The notes beneath the pieces were generated by a model that saw nothing but the letters and a program-made list of their open reading frames with translations, ran no database searches and was not told where the DNA came from. This document shows, piece after piece, positions 1 through 13,621 of a stretch of DNA of 64,000 nucleotides. Origin of the DNA: Drosophila persimilis (Eukaryota; Arthropoda; Insecta; Diptera; Drosophilidae); NCBI RefSeq assembly GCF_003286085.1, contig NW_020825343.1:62001-126000 (forward strand), in the 5' to 3' direction. The translations under genes were made by a program, and so were the position numbers. The first letter of the stretch is position 1, and each line of letters starts with the position of its first letter.

Positions 1-1301
1 TATTCCAGTGGCAACATTTAATCGCATTTGCATACATTTCATACCCCTCCCCTCCCCACCCTAGCGACACGGCGAATATTTATCACCAGATCAACAAAAA
101 TTCAAGCAAATTAAATAATGAAGATTGCATTTGAATGCACAAACACCCACAGGGAAATCGAGGAGGGGGGTGGAGACGGGGCCAGAGAGTGGGAGTGTGT
201 GGGAACCTGTATCTGTATCTCTCAATTTATGATTGAATTGTCACATTTCGCATATTTTGCAGCATGCCACACATTCCACATGCGGCAATAATTTGCTGCA
301 CATTTCGTTTTTGACCGCAAAACACTGCGAATCAATAGCACAAAAATGTTAGTTCCGATGCTTGTAAATATTTAATTCCACAAGCAACAAAAAAAAAAAC
401 AGCACATATATTAATCGAAATTAAAAAAAAAAAACAAAAATTTTTGCGGCGGTGATAATTCCACAAAATTTATGCATGCAACAGCAACAACAAAAAAAAA
501 ACAGTCAAATATGATAATTGAAAACCGTTCGCCCCAACAAGGTGGGAGGGGGGTGATGCCTGGTGCCTGGTTTCGGAAAATCGGAAAATGTATGCCATAT
601 TTTAAGCGAATGAAAAGCTGATTATAATTGAACATTTTGTAATGGTAAATGATGCAAAAAAATTATCGACGAAAATGGAATTATGAAAATATTTTAATAG
701 CAAAATAAATGGAATATACATAAATGAATGATCTGTAAGCTTTAGCATGTAATAAACTTTGATGTGGGATATGTACATGGCAGAGAGAGAGAGAGGGGGG
801 GGGGCATCATAAATTACCAAATGAGTAAAACTAATGCACATGTGGAAAATATCATAGTTCTCTAGAGAAATAGTCCAATATATCATTACATCCTCCTCTC
901 TCTGAAAATATACCCCCATATCTACAGACATGTGTAAATATTATCTCCTAAGGATAACTGGTGCGGTAAAAATCTTAAGAATTCCAAGCTCAAGTTTTCC
1001 AAACGCGTAAACAAAATCCATGTGGACACAGTAGGTGTGTGTAAGTGTGTGTGCGCGTGTAAGTGTGTATGCAAATATTTTTGAAATCCGAAACTTTATC
1101 CTTCATTTTCGCCCAACTCTCCCTCTCTCCCTCTCTCCCCCTTTCTGGCCCCCTCGTGGTGCTCTCTTTTATGTTTTTTTTTGTTGCTGCTTTGTGAGCT
1201 TTATTTTCCATAAAGCGCTGAGCATAAAATTAATTTACTAATTGATGAGGCCCTGATCTCAATACGCAAAATACCCCGACGAATTATCATCATCGTCGTT
1301 G

Positions 1302-1302
<1 letters not shown>

Positions 1303-1337
<35 letters not shown>
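1303..1337 (+). repeat. (GTC)n trinucleotide microsatellite
   Basis: About a dozen uninterrupted GTC triplets, flanked on both sides by interrupted CGT/GAC triplets. It lies outside any credible coding frame. Confidence 0.9.
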
Positions 1338-1338
<1 letters not shown>

Positions 1339-4222
1339 CAATGCAAACAAGTTGAAATTCAATTACGGCGGAACGACGACGATGAAGGCAAAGATGAGGA
1401 GCATAGGGGGTAGGCTAGAGGGGGGGATGTAGTATAGAAGAGGTGGGAAATGGTAAGAGGAGGCGGCGGCAACGGCGGCATAAACTGAGAAAAATAATCA
1501 TAAAGCTACGAGAAAACAAAGCAAAGCAAAGCAAAAAGCTAAAATGGAAAGGGAATTGTGAAATGAAGTGGAGACCCATCGGGCAGGAGGAGGCACAAAC
1601 AGGGGATTAGAGGGGTGCCGGCGGGGGCAATAGCAAATATAAGTAAATAAATAAACCGAATAAACTGAAAATTTATTGAAGAAATACGCGCCGCGTGAAC
1701 CGCACACAAAAGGCATCCCATCCGATCCCAACCGATCCGAACCGAAAGACGACACGCATTCAGAAGATGTGATCGATAGAAGGGAGCAGGGGGGCGGGGG
1801 CGGGGGCGGAGGCGGTCTACAGATCCAAAGGGGGTTGAGAGGCTCCAATGGCAGAGGAAAGGCTACAATGGGGAGCAAGGGGGGCGGGGGGGGGGGCACA
1901 GATATAGGCGACAATAAGTAAAACCAAAATCGACTTAAAATCTCACACCCCAGCGACCGAGGACCGACGACCGACGACCGACGAGCGACGACAGACGATA
2001 GCCAATGGATGATGACGCCAATGACGACGACTGTCGACAATTAGAATCGAAATGCGGCCCTGTTCATGTCCCCCCTCCCCCCCCCCCCGTCCCAACCACC
2101 CCCTGAATCGAACACAAACCCATAAGTAGATACAGATACAGATACATATAGAGACGCAGCGACACTTCAAGGTTCCATTGCTGTGCTTCAGCCGCGGCCA
2201 GCCTATGATGTGCATTGAACGATTTCACAATATTTAATAAATAATTTCATAATTGTTTGGCTTTCAAATGAAATTCAGGGAATGAAACCAAAGAGCAGCT
2301 GAGTCGAATCGAAGCATTGGATACCCTTGGGAAATCATCTGTCGAAAGAAAAATATATATCAACAGATATTCAACAGATCGCCTTAAGGAATCGAAAGAT
2401 CCTATGCCTGATCTTCGGGCTGTGCTCTTCCAAGCCAAAAGCCTAGGTCCTGTGCTTCCCATTTGAGAGTCATGGAACGGGGGCGGGGGGGTGGGGGGTG
2501 GGCGATGTGATGCCCAGCGCTGTGCAGAATCATGTTACCCGCCCCCTCGGCCTGCTTTTAGAGGATATTCGAAGAGGCGCCCAAAAAGATTTCTGGCTGC
2601 TGCTTGGTGCTGCTTCTCTTTGCACATAATTTAATTTTAGTTGCTTTTTCTTTCTTCTTTTTGCTTCGGCAACCTCCCCCGAACCGAACCGAACCGCACC
2701 CCCCACCCACCCCCCTCCTCTGTCTCTTCTTCTTCTTGTGCTTGTTGTGTACTCAATTAAAAGGCAAAATACCAAAAACCAAACCAAGAACAAAAGCAAC
2801 AAAATGGAAAATTATTCCGAGAATCACCGACCAGCAGCACAATTAAAACAGAGAGGAAGGAGCGAGAGAAGGCAGAACAAAAGAGACAGAGAGAGAGAGA
2901 GAGAACAGCAAGGAATTTTTGATATTCGATAGAGAGACAACTGGGAAAAGTTCAAAGATAAAGATAATGAGGTGGCAGATGAGTGGGCCGAGAGAGAGGC
3001 AGGAGTTGGGTCACCCACCCCGCCCCCTGGAATGCCAGGGTAAACTTTCCCCTCTTTAATTTTTCAAGTGCCACTCAGTCCGTGTCCGTGTCCTGCCCCA
3101 AAAACCCGTAATTGCTTCAGGAATTAAATGAAATTCTGAGAAAAATTTATTTTTGAACTGAGATTTCTACCATCTTTTCCCAGGAGATGACAAATTTAGG
3201 AAGGTTTTATACAGGTTTTGGTTTCAGTGCAAAATCTGTGGAAAGGCTTAAAAGGGAGTGTTTTGGGGCCCAAATATGTGCTATGGAACTAAGGATGGAG
3301 ATCCCGGAGAGCCTCCTTCTGATAAAGTGAAAGAAACAAGGGAAACAAATCCAATTTATTCAGAAAAGAATAAAGTATCGAAATGTCTAGAGTTCCAGCT
3401 CGAATAAGGGGACTCCTTGGATCAGTTGGATCAAGACTCCTGCGGTTCTAATGCAAAGACTATTTGATTAACCCAACAAATATCATCATATTTGAGAACC
3501 CAACAAGCTCTTCTGTGTGAACTATTTCCCTTTGGCCGTTCAACAACCAAAAACTCCAACAAATCTTCCCCCGAAAGGCTGCCTGAAATCTACCCCCAGA
3601 CGCACACGCACACCAACGCACATATTTCTAGTACGCACTTTATACAAAAGTACATGCCCCATTCCTTAGATTCCCTTCACTATATTTCAATGACTTTCCC
3701 CAACAATAAACCAATTTCCGATGGTATTTATAGTTCCCCCACCCTCCCCCAAAAGGAAATCTCATTATAGACTTTGGAAGAGCCAAAGGAAAAAACTATG
3801 CGAGTATTTATTGTTCTCGAGGCAACGAGTATTTCGCTCTTTCACTCATTTCGATTTCCATCAAGTTTTCGAGAATCTACACACGAAACAATCATCGGGT
3901 ATTGTGTATATAAAGAATTCCCGAAGAGTGGAAACTGTGTGTGTGTGTGTGTGTTTTCATTTGATTTTAGAATATGGGAAATAATTTACAAAATAAATTA
4001 AAGCCATCTGGCATTAGGCAGATCGTTAGGCGTACAAAAAAGAAAATGAGAGTGGAAATGTACCAAAAACTACGACTAAAACTTTCCATGGAATGCGGAA
4101 TGCGGAAGCCTCTTCTAAGTTCTCTTCTTCCCCTCCTCCGCACAAGCCCCCGCAATTGAATTCCGGGCGCATCGTTTAGTTAATTAAGCAATTTCAATCA
4201 GAGAGGGAGACTATGAGACTGC

Positions 4223-4258
4223 GACTCGGTCTCAGACTCGGTCTCAGACTCGGTCTCA
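4223..4258 (+). repeat. 12-bp minisatellite, three perfect copies
   Basis: GACTCGGTCTCA is repeated perfectly three times, followed by degenerate copies up to about 4275. The unit is itself partly self-complementary (GACT...GGTCTC). Confidence 0.85.
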
Positions 4259-5928
4259 GTCTCGGACTCAGAGTCGAATGAGTGGCGGCGGCGGGGCCTC
4301 TCAGAGTCCGAGACATTGAGTGACAGCGAATGAACAATACGCGTAATGCCAAAGCGAAAAGAGGGCTTTTTTGCATGCCATAAATTATAGAACAAATTAT
4401 GCAAATCGCCAAAGAAAAAGAGGGAGCCACAGCCAAGGCACTTGGCTCGCTGCAATTGCGGAATTAACTGCAGTCGCCAGTCCCAGAAGGGGGTCACCAG
4501 GGAGGAGCCACAAAGTTGGTTGCAAAGCGAATTAAAAATCCAATGACGGGCACAAAAATCACAAACAAAACAGTTGTGGAGCCGCCGATGGGACGGAGCC
4601 GGCGGAGCAGGCCCCCAGTGCTAGAAGCTACCAGAAGCCATTTCAAGCACTTGACGAGTAAACAAATAGGAAATACCCTGTACAAGAAGAAGAAGGGTAG
4701 GGCTTCGCAGGGGAATGATATTGGAAATTATGAAAAAAATCATGAAAATTGAAAATCCTTTGAAATCCGCAGGGATCTTTGATTCGAGAGAGTTTAGGAA
4801 GATTGGAAATTCTTTCCAGGTTTTACAGGGTATGCAATTACGGTCAGTGTACCAGTGTGTGGTGGCAAGAACAATGATAAACAGAAAAGAAGTGGGGCGA
4901 CACTCCATGCGGCTCTTCGTTGGTGGCAAATGATGCGATTAAGATAATTAATTGCCTTAATTAAAGATCAATAATACCATGGAAAATGCATAATGGCGAA
5001 TGGCGAATGGCGACTGGTGAATGGTGAAATGGTGAAATGGTGAGTAATGGCATAATTTTCAACTGAATCGGGAGATGGAGATTGAAGATTGAAGATTGAA
5101 GAGAAAAGGCTATGACAGATCAAGGGCACACAGGAACATCCAAGAACTACAGGCTTCCTAGGCCTTGAGTAGACTTTCAAGCAATCAAATACACATTTAG
5201 ATCCACAGATTTCAGAGACACCCTTCTCTAGATATCCCCTTAAAGTTCAACAGCAATTATTCATCTGCCAATAACCCTAGATCTACTCTTTTTGTGTAGA
5301 AAATCTCTGCATCTCCCTGCCCTCTCCCCTTGAGGCATATAATTTGCCATGGCAAATGAACAAATTTTCAATTCTCTGGCTATTTCTATAGAGAGTTTAT
5401 TAAATGTATATATCCATAAATAACGAAACGGATGAGAGAGAGAGAGAGGGAGAACAATGCCGTATGGCGTAACCCCCAAAATGAACCTCATAAATGGCAA
5501 TAAATGTCGCACCACTTAAGGGTTAAAAGACTTGAATCCGATAACCGAAAACCGAAACGGGAATAAAAGTTCAAGTCTACAAAGCGACAGCAGCATCGCC
5601 TCTCAGCGGGTGATCCGACGACAAAAAAGGCATTAGAGGTACATATGTACGTGTAGTTCCCTCCCCTGATGATTCGCTCCAGCCCCCAGCCCCCCTCCCC
5701 CCTTCTTTCGTTTTATTGTTTAGTTTTGCTGTTGCTGTTTTGATGTTTAACATGCAATTCCGATTTGGCATATAATTTTTTAATATTCGCCAAGAGATCA
5801 ACATCATCAGGGTTTTCGGGAGGTGGGGGAGTTTGGCCGCCCGCTGCGGCATATTGGGTGACAAAAATGTCAAATGCGTAGAGCGGCAACAGCGGGGGGG
5901 TGGGCGCACAAAGAGATATATAGCAGCA

Positions 5929-5972
5929 GGGGCATGGGGCATGGGGCATGGGGCATGGGGCATGGGGCATGA
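5929..5972 (+). repeat. 7-bp GGGGCAT minisatellite
   Basis: Six tandem copies of GGGGCAT. The long 'proline-rich' frames on the opposite strand here are products of this repeat. Confidence 0.9.
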
Positions 5973-7064
5973 GGCTCTGAGCTAATGTCTGACGCAAGCT
6001 GAATCCGCATTAGAACCTCTGCATCTCTTTGCAGGGTATATCGGAGAGCAGGTGCTGGTATTGGTGCTGCAACCTCACTGCGGACCCACCTGCCACTGCC
6101 ACATGCCTTTCGTCTCCCCAGATTACCAACCCCCTGCTCCCCTATCCAACCAGCCCCTGTCAAGGTGAGCGGAGACATCTACTTAGTTCCCGTCAAGCAT
6201 TTTCATATTCATGAGACGCTTGTCTCTCTCTCTCCCCCGGTCCCCCCGGTCCCCCCGGTTACTCTCTCTCTCTCTGTCTCTCTGTCACTCCGTCTCCATC
6301 TCCATCTCCAGCTCGAAGTTCCAGCTTCTCTCATTTGCTCCGCTTGATTTTCGAACATTTTTACGCTGTCTTATGGGGCCAAATGGCTGGAGGGGGGGCG
6401 CCGGGGTGGCAGATGCTGGCGCAGGGGGTGGCGCTGGGGTAACGGGGGGCGTTTTGTGCACGTGTCAATTGAAATGAATGTCGCCAGGGTCCCCGGCATC
6501 CCGCAGTCGTTGTCCTCGTCATCTCCACTGTCCTCCCACTCCCTCCCCGTCCCTCCTCCCTCCCCCTCCCTTGGGCACTCGCTGTGTGTATGACTAATCT
6601 TTGACGGTGGCTTTTGTTGTCGTCATCGCGTCTTGGCGAACCAAATTGTTGTGGAACAATGGCGCGGGCATACAGGGGGAGGGAGGGGGGGCAGCGATTC
6701 TGGGGTCCATATAAAAGATAGTCGACTGGGCGATTACCCCTCTCCGGCTGGGAAGAGCCGTGGAATGCCTGGGAATAGGATCTGAAGAGCGCTTGGGTCT
6801 GGCACTAGGCTTTCAATGAAATCAGAGCCACAAATGAGTCAAAAACAAGCATTTCTAACACCTTTTTAATTGTACTTGCCGCAGGCATTGTACACCCTTT
6901 CACCTTTCACCTTCCACCTACCACTCCCCCCTCCGTCGCATTCCAATCAGTGTTCTGATGCCAAAGAAAGTACCACAATGGACTCGTACATTTCCACCCT
7001 CCAGAGGGACCATCCTTCGTGCGGGCATCGATTGAATCCACATTTCGACTGGGAGTGCAGCAAA

Positions 7065-7108
7065 CAGGACGCAGGACACAGGACACAGGACACAGGACGC
7101 AGGACACA
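7065..7108 (+). repeat. 7-bp AGGACAC minisatellite
   Basis: Six near-perfect AGGACAC/AGGACGC copies. Short Cys/Pro-rich open frames on the minus strand come from this repeat. Confidence 0.85.
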
Positions 7109-7770
7109 AAGCGTAAAAGGCAGTAACCGAAACCGAAACCAAAACCGAATAACCAAAAACTAGAAGCGGAGAAGCGGAGAAGCGGAGAAGGGCGAAAAAT
7201 TGCGTAGCAGTCGAGCATTAAACCCCTAAAGACACCCTTAAGCACCCTCAAGTATTTACATTTGAAATTTCACACAAATAAACTCGTCGACTGTCGATTG
7301 CTCTGCCTCTCACACTCTCACTCTCCCCCCTCTCAGTCTCCCTCCTCTCACTCCCATTTGATACCCTTTCTCCATCCTGCTTGATGCTCGCTCTCCATTC
7401 AGCAATATCCTTGCCGTACCTCCCACTTTAATGGATCTGGCATCCCTTTTTCGGGCATCAAAATTAATAATAACAATAAATTGAAAATGGCAGACCCCGA
7501 CAGGGCGAACGAGGGCGGTGAGCAGAGACGGGTCTGTGTCTATAAACCAGAAGGTATTTTACCATTTTTAAGAGGTACGTGTACGGGTACGGGTACGGGT
7601 ACGGCGTATATGTAGATGTATGTACATATATCCTCCCCTTCTCCTGTGTGTCTGTCAACATTTTGCAGTCACTGTGTGTGTGTGTGTGCCCGGTGGTTGA
7701 CGGCTTTTTCGGTTTCCATTGCAATTGCATTTTCACTTTACAATAGAATCCGAGGATGGAAGGGTGCCAG

Positions 7771-7836
7771 TGCCCGTGTGCCCCTGTGCCCCTGCCCGTG
7801 TGCCCCTGTGCCCCTGCCCGTGTGCCCCTGTGCCCT
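7771..7836 (+). repeat. 22-bp C-rich minisatellite, three copies
   Basis: Three copies of a 22-bp unit starting TGCCCGTGTGCCCC at 7771, 7793 and 7815. The last copy is slightly degenerate. Confidence 0.85.
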
Positions 7837-9470
7837 GGCCTGACACTTGGCCACCAGGCGTGTTGCCATTTATGCTTTTTCATATTGATTTTCCCCCAAC
7901 CAGCAACAACAGCAGCAGCAGCAGCAGTAGTCTCTCTCTCTCTCTCTCTGTCTCTCTTTGTCTTTCTCTGTCTATCCCTTCCCTGCGACTCGGTTTTGTG
8001 TCTTTGTCTTACGTGTTTGTGTATTGAATTTCAAATGAATCGATTAGCTAGGTTTTGCCTTCACTTAGCCCATTGATTTGCTCGTTGTTCTCTCGTTTTT
8101 CCATTACCATTTCCCCCGCTTCCACTTTTCCTCACTATCTCTCTCTCTCCCTCTCTCTTTCCCTCTGCTGTTGTTTGCTTTGCCTTGCATTTAATTAACT
8201 TTTATGAGCATTTCCCCCCCCACATGGTGCATGAAAACGGAAGGTTACCTGAGACAGACCTCAGATATGAGACACTTACGCGTGCGGTGTGTAGATACCA
8301 CCCAATCACTGGATGAGTGAATGGTGTTGTGATTCAGGAATGCCCGAAATTGGAAATTCGAGTGTTCTGCCATGTTCGATCTAAGGAACCCACCTCTATT
8401 ATGGCGGCACTCAGTAGCTCTTTCACCATCCCCATCCCCAAACTAGAGATCTTCCACTAAACCACTCAGATATTCACCACCAAAAGTAAGCATCTTTTAC
8501 CTGCGACTTTTATTCAAATTGAACCCAAATCAACGCTTAAGAACCCCTCTACCTCGAGACCTACAAACCATTTAAATAGTCCCCCCCCCCCCCCGAAAAT
8601 TTAAGTAATTTCGTATAATTTCCGTCTATTATGATTTTCAATTTTCACCAAAAGTGACTTTCAACACTTTTAATTTGCTCAGGCTGCTGCTGCTCAGGCA
8701 GTCAGGCACAAATCGCATCGTTCAAGAGATCGCCTGGAGGCGCATAGCCAGAGATTTCATGGGGTTTGTTGCGGATTTGCCAGGCAAATTTTATTAGCCT
8801 GTCCTTAGGGCAAACACACACAGAGAAGGGTGGCGGAAGGAGGCACAAGGCAGGAGGCAGAACCCAAGTCAGGGCTCAAGGATGTTGGCAGACAGGCGCA
8901 CAGCATTTGCTGAAGGAACTTGAACCACCACCAGAATCAGAATCAGAATCAGCATCAGCATCATCCTCCCATCTCCCATCTCGCATCTCGCATCTCCCTT
9001 TCCATCTCCATCTCCATCCCTTCTCAAAAGCCAGGAGCACTACCACAGAGCCTCACTGAGTGGTTTGACATTTGTGCTGACGCGCGAACGTATGCACACA
9101 AGGATGTGGACGATGATGTGAATGAGAATGAGAATGAGAAGAAGGATGAGAGGATGGTGGGATGAGAGGATGGTAGGATGGATGGAAGGATGTGGATGTG
9201 GATGTGGATGTGGACGCTGAATGGAAGGATGTTGAATGTTGTAGTAGTAGGGATTGATGTGCCTTGTGCCCAGGGTTGAACTTGCGCCGATAATCTCGAT
9301 AATGAAGTGACTTTGCCTCTGCATGGTCATGCATCCTGTTTTCGCTTCCTTGTTTACGAGAATATCCTCCTCTCACTGTCGTCTACGCTTTTGATATCCG
9401 GTTGCGATTCCGGCGTCTCTCTCCCTTAAGTGGTGGGTTTTTTTTTTTTGTATTTTTATATATTTACCTT

Positions 9471-9501
<31 letters not shown>

Positions 9502-10452
9502 GTATTTCTCCCTCTGTTGCTTTTGTCGCCTTAGACTTTTGACCATTTTGCACGGAAATTGAATTTAAATTGAAAGTTTTTAACCCCAACAGTGCGATAA
9601 TCTAGATTTCAAGTCAATACCTGAGAAATTTCCATGAGACTGAGACTGAGACGGAGACGGAGACGGAGACCCTGACAAAAGGTATAGTTCCTCCCTAGAA
9701 AAATCCATTCCAGTACCATTCCGAATTCTATTAGCAAACAAATTTACTGAAAAACCCCAGACAGACAGGAGGGTTGTAGGGTTAGGAGGGTTAGGAGGGT
9801 TAGGACCATGACACACACAGAACACGATATTTTGAGTGTAGATAAATGAGACAATTGTTCCATCTAATTATCTGATAATGCCAGCGATTTCAATGATAAT
9901 GAAGCGATCTCTGCTACGCAGACCGCGTCCAACTTCAATGTGGGGTGAACAAAGCCAAGAACAACAAATAACCCTTGGGCAAAGAGGTAGAGAGGGGGGT
10001 TGCCAGACCTCTAGAGATTCATATCTTTCGTGTTTGTTTAGACACACCGATTGGTTAGGGATTGAAGTTTATGAATAAGTGAATGGAGCGAAGATTGTTC
10101 GAAGAACGCCTGAGGAAGGGAAGTTCCTCTAGGGAGTAGAGAGTAAACTTTGAGGCAAAGATCTAATACGGTATTCTGTAATGCAGTGTTTAGGTAAATA
10201 CAGTGATCTGCCATGGCAGTTCCTAAGGAGAACTGATCTGTAAATCCCACCCTTCACTCTCTACGAATGAGCAATAAGTATCTTCATGTCGAGCCCACCC
10301 CCCACATCCTTTATCTCAAGTCCAACTCTTCCCTTTGATTGCCTCTAATCTTTGCTCATGCTATACCCTGCGTCTACCATAATTTCTTCCCCATTTTACA
10401 GGGCACTTCCTTGAGCAACCCTCTGGGTCCAATCCATGCATATGTTCTATGT

Positions 10453-10522
10453 ATTTGGGCTTGGGCTTGGGCTTGTGCTTGGGCTTGGGTCTGGTCTCGG
10501 GTTCGGGTTCGGGTTTCCCACC
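10453..10522 (+). repeat. 6-bp GGGCTT / GGGTTC minisatellite
   Basis: A block of GGGCTT hexamers changes into GGGTTC hexamers, consistent with point mutation and separate expansion. The Gly/Leu-rich and Pro-rich open frames over it are artefacts. Confidence 0.8.
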
Positions 10523-11202
10523 CGCTTGGGCGGCGGCTGGTTATTGCTTTTCATATTTTTCCTGTATTTATTTCTTTCCAATCTTTCGTTGTTGTTTTCG
10601 TTGTTGTTGTTCGCTTTTGCGTTTTGCGTGTTTAACCCTTTGAGGTTACATTTTGGCGTGTGTACCAGAGAGAACCCCATTCTGAAAAAAAAGGTTCGCA
10701 TTTACGCACCAACAAGAAAAAAAAAAGCGGACAGAAAAGGATTTCTTCGAACAAACCGATGAAAAGTAAAAGCTCAAATAAAAATACATAAATTTCTAGA
10801 TATACATATACATATATGTATGTCTGTACATGTGCATATACTTTTGTGTGTGAATGTGGTTTTTTTTTTTTGTATATTTAATCAGAAACGATGACGCAAA
10901 AAGAGTTCAAAGAATACGAATACGACGAGTATTACCCCCGAGATGGAAGCTACCCCCAGAAGCGAAAAGGGCTGCTGCTGCTGCTGCCCTGGGGAGTGTT
11001 CTACCCACACCTTATAGAGGAGGATATTTAACCCTTGCAACGAGCGCGTGTGTGTGTGTGTGTGTTTTAGGGAAGTTATTATTGTGATTATGATGATGAT
11101 TGCTTCGCATAACTCTGTCTGAGCTTTGAACTTGAAAGAGATTCCGATTCCCGCACTCTCTAGAGAAAAAAACACTCTCTATCATATGCTAAGGAGTTTT
11201 AC

Positions 11203-11454
11203 CTGAACGGAGGAGCTCTCGTTTAAGCCGGAAGTGCTTCAGGTAGTCATTGAGAGACGTCACCCTGTCTTCAGAGCGCAACAGGATGCACATTAGGACA
11301 CCGCCAAGACTCTGAAGAGAGACAGAAGGATCAGCCCGAAAGAGAGAGGGAGCGTAGCAACCACAAAAAGTGCCATCCACCGAAGGGAACTTAGCCCACA
11401 AATCGAGGCTCTGCTGTAGCTGAAAGTAGCCCTCAATGGGAGGCTCTGCTGTGG
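11203..11454 (-). CDS. putative internal coding exon, unknown product
   Basis: I do not recognise this protein. On the minus strand an 84-codon open stretch of mixed, protein-like composition lies between a plausible acceptor (TTCCTACTTTCAG, ending at 11455) and a donor (TTCAG|GTAAAA at 11202). It is exactly 252 bp, so it would be a phase-preserving internal exon. Without splicing, the same frame forms a 119-aa ORF starting at 11548 with a very hydrophobic, signal-like N-terminus and stopping just after the donor. Motifs include WAKFPSVDGTF, CGCYAPS and YLKHFRLKREL. It stands out because the surrounding DNA is simple repeats while this stretch is complex. A 26-bp segment is duplicated near its 5' end. 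No partner exons were found. It could be a nested gene in a tna intron, a pseudogene or chance. Confidence 0.3.
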
Positions 11455-11660
11455 CTGAAAGTAGGAACATTATCAGCAAAACAGGAACCAGAACCAGGAA
11501 CAGTAGTAGTAGACAACACAACAGACAACAAACATCCAGTCCACACACAAAACAGACAATTATCGGGCTGCCACGCAGCAGTCACGACGACGACACTTAT
11601 CCATGTGTAAAGCGATATTCCAAGCGGAACAAAACAGGAGGCACACCATCGATGCGACCC

Positions 11661-11787
11661 GATGCGATGCGATGCGATGGGATGGGATGGGATGGGATGT
11701 GTGTGTGGATTGGAGAGAATAGTGGAGTGGTATCTCCTCTCTCCCTGTCTCTCTGAATGGAGTGGAGTGGAGTGGAGTGGAGTGGAG
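11661..11787 (+). repeat. two 5-bp minisatellites (GATGG/GATGC and GGAGT)
   Basis: GATGC then GATGG pentamers occupy 11661-11699. About six GGAGT pentamers occupy 11757-11787, with a CT-rich spacer between the blocks. Confidence 0.85.
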
Positions 11788-12076
11788 CGTGCTCTGGCTT
11801 TGTTGTAGGATATCCTTGACATTTGCAGTCGTCAAGCGGGTTTCCACCTCGGGATGGAACGGTGATGGTGATGGTGATGCTGATGGAGATGGATGGTTTG
11901 TGGATTCTTTTGCTCTACTACGGTTCACGCACTTTAGCTCTTTGGTGCTCTGGTGCTCTGGTGCGGTTTATTGGTTTGTAATAAGCTCTTTGAAGTGTTT
12001 AATTGAAGCTTTTGTTAAGCAATTAGAGGAGGCTAAAGTGAAGAGCCAAAGAGCCACAGAGGTGTTGCCCATAATA

Positions 12077-12109
<33 letters not shown>

Positions 12110-13575
12110 GTGCTGCGGTAGGGAAAATAGTGGAACGAGAGATACAAATATCTAGGCTAGGGGGTTGGGGGTTGGGGGTTGAGGGAGGTTGAGGCAACTG
12201 GAAAATGAATCTTGGAAAATTGGTTTTTACCTACTTGTCAGCGTTTTGTCCTATTTTTGCCCGCCCTGCCTGCCTTTCTTAGATACAAATGTATCTTCTG
12301 GTCGGGTCGTCCCTCTCTCTCGCCCTCTCTCTCTCTCTCTCTCTAGCATCTCTTTCGTTTTATTATTTATTGTAGCCGCATTTTTATTTTTGTGTATCTA
12401 TGGAATGTAAGCAGACAGCGGCATTGCATTCGAGCATCTTCTACTCAGGCAGCATCTTGTTTTTGACTCACATACACACGCACACACACACACACACAGA
12501 TACAAAGCTACAGATACAGGCTGCATACACAGGCCAACGATACATAGCTCATAGAGCAAACAGTTGAAGAGTCAGTCAGAGATTCCGAGATTCAGATTCC
12601 GATTCCGATGCCGATGCCGATGCCAATGCCGATGCCGAGCGTCGCATGCAAAAGGCAACAAAAACAAATGGGGGAAAAATGGAATTATCATTGACCGATG
12701 ATAATGATCATGATTGAATGAGGAACATCATTATCAGCATCATCATCATCATCATCGTCATTGAGTGGAACGATGGACCAGAGGCCAGAGGCATCTCTCG
12801 TCATCATCTGCCTTCTGTTTGTGTGTTTTGGAAGTGGATTCTCTCTATAGATCTGATCGTTTCAGCTCTTCTCTGAACTGGCGATGATTCCGTGAGGGAA
12901 TAGATCCTTCTTTTGATTGATCTGATGTGATAGGTGACTGCTCTTGAGACTAAGTTGAATAGTGTTTTGATCTGTGTATTGACTTGATGGATCATTAGAC
13001 GATAGTCAAAATAAGGACAGCAAGGCGGAATGAGAGTCGATAGAGGCTTTAGTACTATAGGTATAGTATGGTGTCGCGCATCCTGCAGAAATGCCCCTCG
13101 GTCGGTTTGGCGGCAGTGCTTGATCTTAAATGAATATTCTAAACAGTGATCAGACCTCTATACACATATTCGGGGCCCCTAAGGCTGTGATCAAAGTATA
13201 ATTGAGTGAATGATCATTTATGATCTGTTTATGATCCATCTCTTAGCCTATATTTATCCAATATACTCTCTCACGCTGCCATCTCTACTTTAAATTTCCA
13301 ACTTTTGCTGCCACGCATTTTTCTCTGAGGAATTTTCCTCTCTATTTGTTGTTGCTGCCACTGCCACTGATGCTGTTGCTGTTGCTGTTGCTGCCTCCTG
13401 TTTGCTGTTGTGTTGTACTTGATTGTGGCATAATTTCTCTCTCTTCCAACCTCCCCGCTCTGCCCCTCTCCCCTCCCCCCTCTACCCGCCCCACATCCAA
13501 GTGCAGCGCATAAATTTTTTATTTGTTTGGTATTCATCTTATTTCGTTTAATGTATTTTTATTTTCAGCTTTGTT

Positions 13576-13621
<46 letters not shown>

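Larger units (their letters stand above)
1..11202. other. non-coding upstream/intronic DNA rich in simple repeats
   Basis: I see no credible coding region in this stretch. Open frames here are short and are explained by low-complexity sequence such as GA/CT, CA, G-rich and CAG/GTC tracts. It most likely belongs to the 5' flank or a long 5' intron of tna, because no other recognisable gene starts or ends here. The stronger repeats are listed separately. Between them is unremarkable AT-rich DNA with A and T runs. Confidence 0.6.

Noticed and set aside
9777-9806. GGGTTAGGA telomere-like repeats
   Set aside because: Only three copies of a 10-bp unit. Drosophila telomeres do not use TTAGGG repeats, so this is an ordinary minisatellite.
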